From the NCBI GenBank assembly GCA_037039685.1, contig JAWNGF010000002.1, forward strand, positions 2,356,001 to 2,420,000: DNA of 64,000 nt, given 5' to 3'. Below, piece by piece: positions 38,196 through 52,758 of this stretch (position 1 is its first letter; each line of letters begins with the position of its first letter). The notes below the pieces were generated by a model that saw nothing but the letters and a program-made list of their open reading frames with translations, was not told where the DNA came from and did not search any database. The position numbers were made by a program, and so were the translations under genes. The DNA comes from Ceratobasidium sp. AG-K. Taxonomy: Eukaryota; Basidiomycota; Agaricomycetes; Cantharellales; Ceratobasidiaceae.

Positions 38196-39379
38196 ATGAG
38201 TGAATCTACTATTCAAAAGTACCTATATGTAGGGTAGATCTATATTTCCTCCATCCGAGACTGATTCTCATAGTACGTAGCTAGCCTATTTGGATGCCCG
38301 TAAACAAAAACCACATGCTGCACGACGTCAACTAAAACTCGAGCTCGTCAAACAATTCTGGGAGCTTTCTAAATCGCAAAAGAACGAAGTGGCCCAACGA
38401 GTGCGTAGTTCTACATAGCCAAAGCTAATGGAATCTGAGCAATTACCCAGGCTGCCTCTGTTACGGAACCCGCATATCCATCCGAGCCTGAACTAGATCC
38501 GTACGATATTCCGAACATCAACGACAGTCGTATCCTTGGCACCCGTGGGATTGTCGTCCGTACACACCTAGATCCAAGCGATGAAAAGGCCTGGCAGGCA
38601 TTCTCTTTAGCTCTGGAGAATATAGAGCGCAATTCCATCGCCAACATTGCCGACACCCAAATTGAAAGCGAGAGTGAGAGTGAGGAGGAAGAGGAAGAGG
38701 ACACCGAAGCCCCAGAAGCCCAGAAGGGACAGACTCAATCGGCTGATACAAACGGTGATACAGACATGGTGGAAGCCAGCTCTTCGCCCGTTTCGGCCCC
38801 TTTCACCTACGAGGCCGACGCGATCTTCACCGTCGTCGACCCTATGAAACCGGGAGCAATCCCAGATTTGAAGGATCGATTGTTGGGCGCATCAAATATT
38901 GCACTCCTCTGAATATTCAACGACGTGACAATCGTTCCTGCACCGAGGCTACCGGCTGATGTGTCCAAGCGCGTAAAGCCAGGTCACAGGTTAATTGACG
39001 AGGACGGGTATCAGGTATGTCTTCCTTACGTTGACGGTCCTCACGTTAAGTCTACCCACTCGTAGGAGGCGTACACGGGCGCACGACTCTGGGTCTGGGA
39101 TCAGCAAAGCGCCAAAGACCAAACACTGCGACTGATTAACCCACAAGCTTTTGTATATGGAGATGTAACGTAAGCTTCGATACACCGACAATCATCCACC
39201 TAACTAACCTCCCAATTTGTAGTGGTGACTCATGGAGAGCAAGAACCGCGCATATGTGGGACCTCCAACTCAATCTCGACGCCGGCATGCGAATCGATTT
39301 TAGCGGCGGAGTGGGCATCGGATGGGACGTAAATGAGCGGGCACGAAACTTGAAAGAATCACTAGACTATGTGTCATAG
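38196..39379 (+). CDS. Unknown acidic protein, frame disrupted
   Basis: Exon 1 (38196-38228) joins exon 2 (38281-38400) to give MSESTIQKYLYLAYLDARKQ and QLKLELVKQFWELSKSQKNE; exon 3 starts at 38451 with GTRGIVVRTHLDPSDEKAWQ, an acidic tract (ESESESEEEEEED) and FTVVDPMKPGAIPDLKDRF. This frame ends at a TGA at 38958-38960. Clear coding signal continues one frame over (DVSKRVKPGHRLIDEDGYQ), and further exons follow (ARLWVWDQQ, WRARTAHMWDLQLNLDAGMR). No intron that joins the two frames was found. So this is a gene with a sequence error, an unseen intron, or a young pseudogene. I do not recognise the family. Confidence 0.5.
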
Positions 39380-39541
39380 AGGAATCGAAAACGATCATCG
39401 CCCGTTTTACGATGTTGCGTAAGCACCGAGTCAGGTTGATGGTTGTTTCGACCATAGGTGACTGACGCCTGGGTAAAAAGAGTTTCTTACTGGTTGTCTG
39501 GTCATATGAAGCGGCAGCGTCCTGGTAGTACAGAGAGAGCG

Positions 39542-41059
39542 ATGAATGACATCGACGCCCCGATGTATGTTGAAACAAACTCCTTTAGTTTATTCCCCTC
39601 TCATATCGAACAGACTCGGGTACGAAATTTATCTCAAACTACAGGTACGTGCGTATTTGCATCCACTCTTGCTCTCAAACCAATCAACGTGACTAGAATC
39701 TCAACCATCTCAATCATTCAAATACGGGCATCTCTCTTTTTGCCTCGAGCCGTCAAAGACCATGGCCCAGATCTACATCTCGTAGCCGCTACAAGCGGAA
39801 GCGCAGGAATTGTGCTTGCGTGGGTTTGCAAGGCACTCAGTCAGCCAAGCCAAAATATCTCACCGAAATGATTCTAAGCTTCTGTTCGCTTTATTTCAAG
39901 AAATCCAGACCTCCGTCTTCATCCCAACAACCGCAACTGTGGTCCAACCTGAGCTTGAAACGGTTGGTGCGAGAGTCGTTGTAGGAGGAACTAATTATGC
40001 GGATGCGTTTTTGGAAGCTCAACGATTTTGTGAGACTACCCCGAAAGCGTACGTAACTTGCCCCGTTTAGTCGGCCGGTGTTGCTGATTCCAGCCCATGG
40101 CCAGTATTTTGATGTCCTCATGCGGTTCGCGTGCACCTTTAGATACACATTTGTCGTTACCAATATTTGGTTTCAGACTATCCCACTTTATGGGAAGGAC
40201 ATTCTACCATGGTTTTGGAACTGGGTTACCAGCTCCCAAAGAGTATCACACCCGATGCCATCGTCTGTAACATGGGTGGAGGTGGTCTGCTTGGAGGAGT
40301 GCTTTAGGGTGTAAAAATAATGGGATGGAATCATAGTAAGTTTTGTTTTTGTTGACGCGCATGTATCCTTCTTGAGACGACCTGTGACAGCCAAGATTAT
40401 TGGGGTTGAAACTCACAGCACCAATTGCTACCAGCTGTCAATGCTTGCAAACTCTACGGAATTAGACCCCGGCTCGAATTTCCCAAGAAATATCACGCTC
40501 ACCAAACTCCCCCCTCTTACCGAAACCATGTCTCAGGTGCAAAGCTCAGTTGAGCATGGGCTAGATGTATACTAAAGAGCTCGAGGATACTAGGATGTAT
40601 GCCTGGCTAAACTCGTAGCCATAGCCTCCAATGCATCCTCCCTTAGAGCGCGGTGCCCTTCTCAAACAACGGTTGAAGCAAGGTTGGCGCGACGAGCCCA
40701 GGCAATCCAAGATCCAACCAAATTTGGAGGGCTATCGTGCGTTAGCGTTCCCGATGAAGTTGCTATGGATGCGGTACTTAGCTTTCTAGGTTAGTCGTAT
40801 TAGACCCCCTCTCCGATGCTTATTCTCTGATGACCTAGATGAGCAAAAGTTATCCGTCGAGTTAGTGTGTGGTACCACACTGAGTCCTGCATATGTACCT
40901 GGGCTTTTGAGCACTCTCGTGCCTAAGTGTGAGTTTGTACTCGTATATGCAGCCTAGTACCCGGGCTAAGCGCGCCGCCTTGAAGCCTCGACACACCATC
41001 CAGTCGTCGTGTTCATCATTCGTGGGGGATCCAAAACGGCGGTTGAAGATTTGGTGTGG
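39542..41059 (+). pseudogene. Decayed serine dehydratase-like PLP enzyme copy
   Basis: Pieces align in order with the intact gene just downstream: MNDIDAPMYVET, QPSQSFKY, AVKDHGPDLHLVAATSGSAG, VFIPTTATVVQPELETVGAR, VVGGTNYADAFLEAQRF, PDAIVCNMGGGGLLGGVL, KIIGVETHSTNCYQLSML, ARRAQAIQDPTKFGGL, SVPDEVAM, LDEQKLSVELVCGTTLSPAY. Breaks: the frame slips by about two bases right after the PLP-lysine motif SFKY (near 39725-39732), a TAG stands at 40305-40307 after LLGGVL, and the phosphate-loop SGGNAG has become TSGSAG. The copies are diverged across their length, so this is an old tandem duplicate. Some breaks could be undetected introns. Confidence 0.7.
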
Positions 41060-41444
41060 TATCATAGTATCTTAAAATTATTAGGGACGAGTGGCTTAAG
41101 GGCGATTCAGCAAGATATTATTATCGACTCCGGCGTCGGCCAAACTTAGCGTTCGGTGGGTCTACTGTACCAAAATCCCTATGTGTGCTACCGATGTATT
41201 ATGACGGTCTTCAGGCTCTGCTCCCCTGGAAAAGCCAATAGCTTTGCAACAATCATATCCAACTTAGAACTTGCTAGAAACCACCCGTGGAAGTGATAGT
41301 GCCGGTGTCGAAATGACTCGGACTATAACACTGGTTTGCCGGTCTGATTATTCATTCAAATCCAAAAGTCACGCGTTTATATCCCAGCTTCTCACGTCGT
41401 TTCGACACGATCTTGCCCTCCGCAATCTCACTCTGCACACGATT

Positions 41445-43093
41445 ATGGAATATCAATCTACAAGTGATCCAGTTAGGAGCCTCGTAGACCCCAACAATCC
41501 TATGCACATAGAGACGCCACTCGTTTTCTCGCCTATCATGTCCAGTCGGCTTGGATACGATGTCTATCTCAAGTTAGAAGCAAGTGGCCAACCCTGTGGA
41601 GTTGATGCGAGGCATCTGACCGTTTCTGACAGAATCTGCAGCCGTCTCAGTCTTTCAAGTATCGTGGGATTTCATTGTTTGCGGCCCGAGCTGTGAAGGA
41701 ACACGGGGCAAATACCCACCTCGTTATAGCCAGTGGGGGGAACGCTGGGCTTGCCCTGGCATGGGCAGGCAAGGCACTTGGTGAGACTATTCAGTCGCTC
41801 GTATTGCCCATACGAACCGTGATTTAACTCCCCAAAGGCGTTCGTACTACAATCTACATCCCGGAAGCCGCATATGAAGTTAAACCAGTCCTGCTTGCTG
41901 CCGGGACGGAGGTTGTGATTGGAGGGAGGGACTACGCCGAAGCTCAGCATAGTGCCGAGAAGTTCTGTTCAGATCATGAACATGCGTGAGTGTTGAACTA
42001 CTAATTGAATTGATTCATCCTGATAACAGAAATAGCGTACTTGTTCATCCGTACGGTTAGTCCCGGTCGCTCAACAATACTTCCAACCGAGTCTCAAATC
42101 AGCAGATCACCCAACGGTATGGGAGGGGCATTCCACGCTCGTCCATGAGATAGATCAGCAACTTCCACTCGGCATCAAACCTGATGCTATCCTATGCAGT
42201 GTTGGAGGCGCAGGTCTATTGAGTGGTATTCTTCGTGGCGTCAACGAGATGGGATGGGATAAAAGTGGGTACAAATATTCACCACCGCACGCTTTTGTCC
42301 ATTCCGTTCAACAGCCCAGGTGGTTACCCTTGAAACGTTCGGTGCCAACTGTTATCACCTATCCATTCTGGCAAACTCCAAGGATCAATCCATTCAAAAC
42401 TTGATCCCGAATGACGTTGTGATCTCGGCTCGCCCAGTCGCACTTCCCGATGTATTGGTACGGGCTCTCGTTTCCAACGAACGGGAACTGGCGTCCACTC
42501 CCATGCTAACGGCTCCATCAGGAATCAGAGGTGCGCATCGCGGAACTCTCATCTATCGATTCCCAAGCGGCCTCTCTTGGTGCTCGTTCCCCCGCCCAAG
42601 TGCCGGTTGAGCTGGGACTCGCCCGCCGCGCCCGAGCTACCGAAGATCCAACCAAGTTAGGAAGCTTGGTGCCTGTGAGCATTCCGGACGAAATTGCTAT
42701 GCGCTCGACGCTAGGATTCCTAGGTGCGTATTAGTTTATTCGAGATGGCCGATTATGTGCTGATATTCGCTTTGAGCTAGATGAGCAAAAGATGCTCGTC
42801 GAGTTGGCCTGTGCGGCAACACTGGCGCCCGCATACATACCCGGATTTCTGGAAGCGCTTGTTCCTAAACCAGGCAAGGGACTCGGTTCAGAGACACTCT
42901 TCAACCCAGAATAACAAAAGCTTACGTAGGTAACACGCCACGTGTGGTTGTTTTCGTCGTTTGTGGTGGTTCCAAGATTCTTCTCAAAGACGTGGAAAAG
43001 TACCATGCTGTCGTACAAAAAGCGGGCGACGAAGGGTTGTACACGGCCCGTCAACAAGTATTAATTGATGGGAAGCTCGGCCTGGACCGTTAG
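41445..43093 (+). CDS. L-serine/threonine dehydratase-like PLP enzyme
   Basis: A fold-type II PLP enzyme of the serine dehydratase group (deaminates serine or threonine to the oxo acid). Key sites: the PLP lysine in PSQSFKYRG, the phosphate-binding loop ASGGNAGLALAW, VGGAGLLSG, and VVFVVCGGS near the end. Exons: 41445-41579, 41642-41780, 41838-41985, 42036-42055 (20 nt), 42106-42264, 42315-42457, 42522-42723, 42781-42873, 42930-43093; sum 401 codons. Two introns start with GC: 41580 (GAA|GCAAGT), just before the lysine exon, and 42874 (CAG|GCAAGG). It lies directly downstream of a decayed copy of itself. True substrate cannot be told from sequence; the length (400 aa) is greater than that of typical animal serine dehydratase. 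Confidence 0.9.
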
Positions 43094-43198
43094 TGTGCTA
43101 TTCATTGCTAAATTCGTGAGAAACATTTAGATAGATCACCCAGTCAAGTTTACACATCTATTTCATATGAACAAAACACCATGCATCGTTAAATGACT

Positions 43199-46811
<3,613 letters not shown>

Positions 46812-48967
46812 ATGGCCAGTAGCGACCGGCAACCCGAGAGCCTCTTGATGGAGGAGTTTGGCGGGAGGCAGGCTGAGGTGAGTGTGTTCTCCCATTAAGG
46901 CTATACACGCTTTACCATTGTAACCTGTTCCCTCCCCCCTACGAGGCAGTCGTATTCATTCATCTCCACAATGTATAGCGCACGCCACGTTCTCGAAATA
47001 TTCTAGACACTCACGCACCCGCTTTCTTTCAATCCACCGGTTTCGCGACTGAGATATCCTCATTTCAACTCCAACTCGAATCGGTGTTGTTTAACCGTGG
47101 ACTAACAGCCTCCTGATTTAGCTTGTCGACAAGCTCTCGGAGATCTCTACATCAATGCGGCAATGTGCCGACATTGTCGATTCGTTTAGTCGAATCGTTC
47201 GTCAAATTTCCTTTGGGCCAATGGCCCCCGACACCACTGCGACCCGCCAGCCCTCGGGACTTGGGCACTCCAGGGGGGCTGGTAATGCACTGGGTCCAGC
47301 ATACGAGCGTCTAGACCCTTCCACTACTCGTGCCGAAGGTGTCAGTTCTCCGTCACAAGTACAAGGAGCCGATGCGTACCGCCGGCCTTCGCACTTTGGG
47401 GCGGGATCCATGCATCCGCCGGCTATTCCGACATTCCATTCGGCGGCGTTACCAGGGCTATCATCGATGTCCGGTCCCCCGACACTCCCACTCCCCCGCC
47501 CGAGTAGCGCCACTTCCGTAGGCCCGAGTGACACTGGTGGACTTGGACGCTACACCGTCGACACCGCGGCCTCGGCCTCGGAACGACGTGCATCATCCAC
47601 CAAGCAGGGGAAACGAAAGCGCCCCCAACGAGCGGAGTCGGGAGAGTTTGGAGAAGATAGTGGCGGTGAAACTGGCACGGACGCTAGTCCACGAGCCGAT
47701 GTGTATGAAGGCACATCCGAGATTGACCACCCGATCCGTCAGCCGATGAGGCACCCGGCCGGTGGTTTGGAAGAGACCCTTGGTGCTCGGGTCTTTTCCC
47801 CCAAGGGGTATACCGCCGCTGAAGGTAGTCGTACCGAACACCGCGTATCGGATTCGGCAACCGGTCCGAGTATCGTGGTGTTTTCGTCGGGCTCGGGCCC
47901 CTCGAGATCTCGGGCAACCCCAGCCAGAGCTCCAGGTCCATCGTCGTCGTCTAGGAGCCGCAAGGAGAAGAAGCCCAGGGATCCAAACGCGCCAAAGCAA
48001 CCGCCTCCCGCTTATATTGTGTATCAAAATGAGATCAGAGAGGTAAATGCGTTGCCTCTGTCATTTAGCGTGGCTTGACCATTTTCGCCTTAGGCTATGA
48101 GAGCTCGGTTTCCGACACACACTCCGACTGAGCTTGTCAAGGAGATCGCGGCGACATGGAAAACTCTAACCAACGCGGAGCGACAGGTGAGGAGGTTACA
48201 GAGGTCGGGCCAAGTGGCGAATGTTGACAAAGATACAGCAATACAAGGATCAGGCCAACATCAAGAAGGACCGGTGGGTCGCAGAGCTAGCGGCATATCA
48301 GGCGAGCCTTGCTCCACCCGACGAAGCCCAGGCCGGGAAGAGTTCAGAAGGCACATTCCTTGCGACGGTTGGGGTGAGCGACTCTCCTCCCCCAGCGTCT
48401 CCACCTCGACACTCTCCTGGCCTGTCCGACGTGGAAGTTGAATATAAGCCTCGCCTAACGACTTCGCAGGATATGTCGAGCTCCAATCCTTACCCTCCCC
48501 CGGTTCGGGCTGCTGCATCCTTCCCGGGTCCTGGAGTCCCTGCTCTGCCGCCAAGCATATCACCCACTAGTGAAAGCAGATCGGGACGCACAAGCCGTCA
48601 AGGATATTCCTATGGGCCGGACAACCCCCCAAGACCAGAGCGCGCGCTCTCACGCCATGGATACTCTGCAGGTCCGGCTTATGGGCATATACCCATGCCA
48701 TCTGCCACGGCGGGTCGGCCACATTTTCTTGGCCACATGGAACCGCGCACTTTGTCAACCCGCCTCCCTGGCATTGGCTCCCTGGGACTTACGCCGCCGC
48801 AGGGAGCCAGAGAGCCATCTCCAGGACCCGCCAGAGAGCGGTCTGAAACAGAGGGAGAGCCCGCTTCAAAACGCCAAAGAACTGGATCAAACCCGTCGAG
48901 TGAGGAGGAGGAGGAGGAGGAGGTTGGATTGAGTCGTTCGGCACGCGAGGGACTGGAGAGCGAGTAG
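46812..48967 (+). CDS. HMG-box protein, large (602 aa)
   Basis: An HMG box (KKPRDPNAPKQPPPAYIVYQ, NEIREAMRARFPTHTPTELVK, ATWKTLTNAERQQYKDQA, WVAELAAYQ) sits near the middle. It is preceded by a short helical module (ELVDKLSEISTSMRQCADIV) and a long Ser/Pro/Gly-rich disordered region with a basic patch (KQGKRKRPQR), and followed by a Pro/Ser-rich tail and a poly-Glu stretch. Such proteins bend DNA and act in chromatin. Exons: 46812-46877, 47122-48042, 48094-48186, 48239-48967; sum 603 codons. Intron 1 is 244 nt. The next gene downstream is a smaller HMG-box protein with the same N-terminal module, so the two are probably an old tandem duplication. Confidence 0.9.
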
Positions 48968-49537
48968 CCTTCTGCGATTGCCAGTCATGGATCGAAATTC
49001 AGGGAAGCGTCATTTGTGAATATGTTTATTATCTTCTTTCTCTTTTCGGAAGCGGCAGCCTTTTTGGGGATCCCTTGTTCCCGGCAATTGTGTTTTTTAT
49101 TGTCCCATTTCCGTCTTGCCAGTGTCACCCATCTCATCATCCGCACGATTTATTATTCGCAGACACCCTGCACCTTGTGTATCTGTTCTCGAAACACTCA
49201 TTACTAGTTGCATTTGTATATTCGCTTATTCGCTTATGATTTTCCTAATTTTGTTAGTAAAGTAGCGCATGGTTGTCCTAGCTTTATACAAGAGATAATC
49301 CTGATTGCTTCCGATTGCAATTTTCTAATTGCGCACGGACGTCAAATTTTAAAAGAGTGTGACCTGAATGAGATTCCTCTGTTGGTTTGCAACCGTCCAA
49401 TCGTTCGTCAGGACCCCATTACTTCTTGTCCCTCTGCACTCCCGACCACAATCTTTCCTTCAGCTTGAGTGTTGTGACACTCGACCTCAACAAACTTGCT
49501 CTGTTACTCTATCTCTATCTTGTCCAACCCGAACAAC
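48968..49537. other. Spacer between the two HMG-box genes
   Basis: AT-rich 3' flank followed by a C/T-rich stretch near 49470-49530, typical of fungal start regions. No gene seen. Confidence 0.5.
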
Positions 49538-50576
49538 ATGGCTCAACCCGGTCTGAATGCCAAGGAGGGCCAGGCGGTAGGTCACGTTCATCTGTCCCAT
49601 ACCCCACACGCTCTCCTTTCCACCGCGCTCGCCGAACTCACCGGCATTCCCTTTCCGCCCACTCGGACCTTGGCTAACTCTCGAATGTAGCTCGTAAACA
49701 AACTCGCAGAGGTCTCGACAAATATGAGGCAGGCTGCTGGCCTTGCTGACGCCTTTGCTCAATCGATCGCGCAGTTGTTTCCTGGAACTGTAGTTGCGCC
49801 ACAGCCTGAAGGTAAATAATTCCTTGCTCAGCCTGGGCTCTGCTGATCCGTTTACGCCTTCAGCGTAGTAACTGGCAAGAAGCGAGGACGCGTTCCAAAG
49901 GAGGGAAAGCGCGTCAAGGACCCGAACGCCCCCAAGCGGCCACCGACGTCGTACATCATGTTTCAGAATGATATTCGTGAAGAGCTTCGAAAGCAGTATC
50001 CGGACATCCCCTACAAGGGTACGTGACTCGGTCCTAGCAAGCAGGGCGTAGCTGAATTGGACTATAGAGCTCCTTAGCAAGGTCTCTGCGGCATGGAGCG
50101 GGCTGGGGGAGGAAAAGAAGAAGACGTACCAAGATATTGCTGATACCAACATGGCCAAGTACAATCGCGCCGTTGTTGATTACAAGGGAACATTGAACGG
50201 AAACGCCCCTGCAGTAGGTCACACCATATGTATTACGCCCGGTACTTACTCATTTCTACAGGCAAGCCCTTCCACGGTCCAGACACCCGAGGCGGATGAA
50301 GAGGAAGAGGAGGAGGAGGAAGCTGCCCCTCCACCCGCCAAAAAAGCTAAAGCTGAGGTTCGTCTCTGACCAACCTAACTTGTAATCCCCCGGGGTGCTT
50401 ATATCTTACTTAGCCTGCTTCCCGTCGCTGAGGCGTCTGACGAGGACTCGGATGCTGCTTCGTCGGAAGAAGAGGACTCCACTCCTCCGCCGCCGCCACC
50501 TCCCGTCCAAACTAAGAAAAGCAAGGCGACCGCGCCCGCTAGTTCCGGCAAAGAGAAGAAAAAGGCAAAGAAATAG
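49538..50576 (+). CDS. HMG-box protein, small (231 aa), NHP6-like
   Basis: N-terminal helical module (ALVNKLAEVSTNMRQAAGLA), then a canonical HMG box: VKDPNAPKRPPTSYIMFQND, IREELRKQYPDIPYKELLSK, AAWSGLGEEKKKTYQDIAD, KYNRAVVDYKG; then acidic (EADEEEEEEEEAA), a basic stretch, Pro-rich (STPPPPPPPVQ) and a lysine-rich end (GKEKKKAKK). It should bind and bend DNA without sequence preference. Exons: 49538-49576, 49691-49811, 49869-50018, 50068-50213, 50262-50357, 50433-50576; sum 232 codons. The last intron acceptor is the GAG just before GCGTCTGAC, chosen because an earlier AG shifts frame. Confidence 0.9.
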
Positions 50577-51007
50577 TCGCTTTTGGACTTCATTGACTCT
50601 ATCTATTCGTACTGTATTCCCGTATTCTCTAGCCCATCTTACTTTGTTAGGTGTTTGTTTGTTTTTGGCTCTTTTGGCAAGGCGAGACGACTCGTTGTAG
50701 TTCCCTGTCTTGTTTTGATTCTTTGTGCACTAATAATACCACCATTGTTCGATTTTGTTCTTTGGGCGATCACTCAAACAACAACACGTGATTCTGATCT
50801 GCAAACCGAGATAGCCGCTCGGCGTTTGTTAAATTGCGTGCATCTGCTTTGACTTCCTGTTGGGTCACAAGAAATTGAGGTGGGGCTGTTTGCTGATCCA
50901 GTGAGTCGCAGAAATTATTAGGTATATCGTCAGGAATTTATTAAATCTCTATACCCAACAGAGTGTACTGTGTTGTTTTGCCATTGCTGTACCGCTCTTT
51001 TTAACCG
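50577..51007. other. Intergenic, upstream of mL44
   Basis: No coding signal was seen; it contains the 3' flank of the HMG-box gene and the mL44 promoter. Confidence 0.5.
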
Positions 51008-52464
51008 ATGAAGCCCTCGAGCATGCGACCAGTCGTGCGCAGTCTTACGTGCCGAAATACACCTACGTCGTGTTCAAAAAGGCTTATACATGGGTCTACT
51101 AGCATTCAAAGACAATTTCCTCCCGACCCATCGAGCAAACCCCCATCTGTCGTTCTTAGGAGACCATTTCCTCCGCCTCAAGTGATTTCATCTCGTCAGT
51201 CTCCTGCAACTATGGATGCCAAGGTCTGGGCATCGTTACAGCCGCCGCCCGAGTCTGCTTTGTCTGCGCTTGCGGGACGTCTTCAACTCCCAGTCGCTTC
51301 AGAAGCAAATCCGGACTCTGTCGTTACGCTCCCGCTCCTCGCCCAAGCGGTCACTCATCCCTCGTTTATAACTTTGCACCAACAACACTACTCTCATGAA
51401 GCACCGCCGGCTCACAACGGGCTACTGGCAGCACTAGGAAATAATCTGATGGGATTATTTGCGACAGAATGGGTTGCTGCTTCCTACCCGCATTTACCTA
51501 CGAACGTGCTCAAGGCGGCTGTTACAGCTTACGTGGGTCCTTCTACAGCCTCGACGGTGGCAAGGGAATGGGGCGCGGTGCCCCTTGTCCGATGGTCTCG
51601 AATTGTGAGTGCCAATCAGGTTCGTGCCGCCATTTAATTTAACTGGTTTTCTAGCGCGAGACAGCCATCCAGCGGGGCGTATATCATGATGATGCTATGG
51701 CCTCTGTGGTTCGGGCTATAGTCGGGTTGCTGTATCATGCAAACGGTTCTTCGCTCGATGGGCCCAGAAAATTTGTACATGCGCATTTTCTGAGCAGGTC
51801 AGTACGAGGTAGTTGGGGTTACGCACGTACAGTTCTCACGAGAAATGCAGGGAGTTTGACATGCGACCTCTCTTAAAGTTCAGCGACCCCAAGCTAGCAT
51901 TGATCCATACCACACGCAAATATGAGAGAGAGCCTCCGATTTCACGGTAGGTACAACCCCCTTGTTAAAGAACATAGGCATTGATGGATATAACAGATTA
52001 CTACAAGAATCAGGAAGACAGACCAACTCTCCTACTTTTGTTGTGGGTGTATTCTCGGGTGCAGATAAGCTCGGTGAAGGTTTTGGGAGCTCATTACAAA
52101 TGGCTGAGTATCGGGTATGAAAAAAGTTTGGCCCATCCGCGCATTCATTCACTTAAATCTTTCCCAGGCTGCCGAAGATGCGATGCACAGACTCTACTTG
52201 ACACGGCAGCCTGTGGTTGACTCTATGCTGCCGACGTCTGCGTTCCCTGCTGGGAGTGAATCGGCTGCAGTTGGTCCATCAGGGACAGGGAAAAATTCCA
52301 CATCATCGTTTGGCCTGTTGGAGTCATCCGCGCTACCCCCAAGAGCGTCTGCGCACGATTCGCAGTATACTCCAGGGATATTGGGTGAAAGCGAGGCGCT
52401 CTATGGAAGCGCTGGGCGTACTGGGTCAAAGACAGGGAGGGGGGCTGCTCCGGTTAGGCCATGA
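51008..52464 (+). CDS. MRPL3: Mitochondrial large-subunit ribosomal protein mL44 (MRPL3)
   Basis: The N-terminus is Arg/Ser-rich and looks like a mitochondrial presequence (MKPSSMRPVVRSLTCRN, KRLIHGST). An RNase III-like domain follows (TLPLLAQAVTHPSFITLHQQ, LLAALGNNLMGLFATEWVA), without the catalytic acids needed for cleavage, then a dsRNA-binding domain (ISRLLQESGRQTNSPTFVVG, EGFGSSLQMAEYRAAEDAM). This pairing is typical of mL44. Exons: 51008-51604, 51655-51797, 51851-51946, 51997-52114, 52168-52464; sum 417 codons. The Ser/Gly-rich C-terminal tail is not conserved. An ATG downstream in the first exon (PATMDAKVW) could also serve as start for a shorter form without presequence. Confidence 0.9.
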
Positions 52465-52758
52465 CATCGCAGTAACTTATAAATGCAGAACCTCAAAATA
52501 TCTACATGGAACTTTTTTTTTTTAGTTGGGATCTCGTATTTCTCACAAAATTGAATTGTTGTCGAGGTGCCAGGAGTCTTGAGCGCCTTGACATTCAAGG
52601 AAGTGTTTAGGGTCCACGGAGACGTGAAAGTCACGCCCCTTGCACTCGACGCTCTCGACGACCGCCGTTGCTCAAACGCTCGACTTGCTTCTTCTCAACT
52701 CGTCGTGGAATTCGTTAAACTATTGCTTTTTAAAATATAAATCAAAGGTTTTACCAGA
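52465..52758. other. Intergenic, short
   Basis: Contains a T run near 52510 and the LSM14 upstream region; a minus-strand frame here has no support. Confidence 0.45.
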
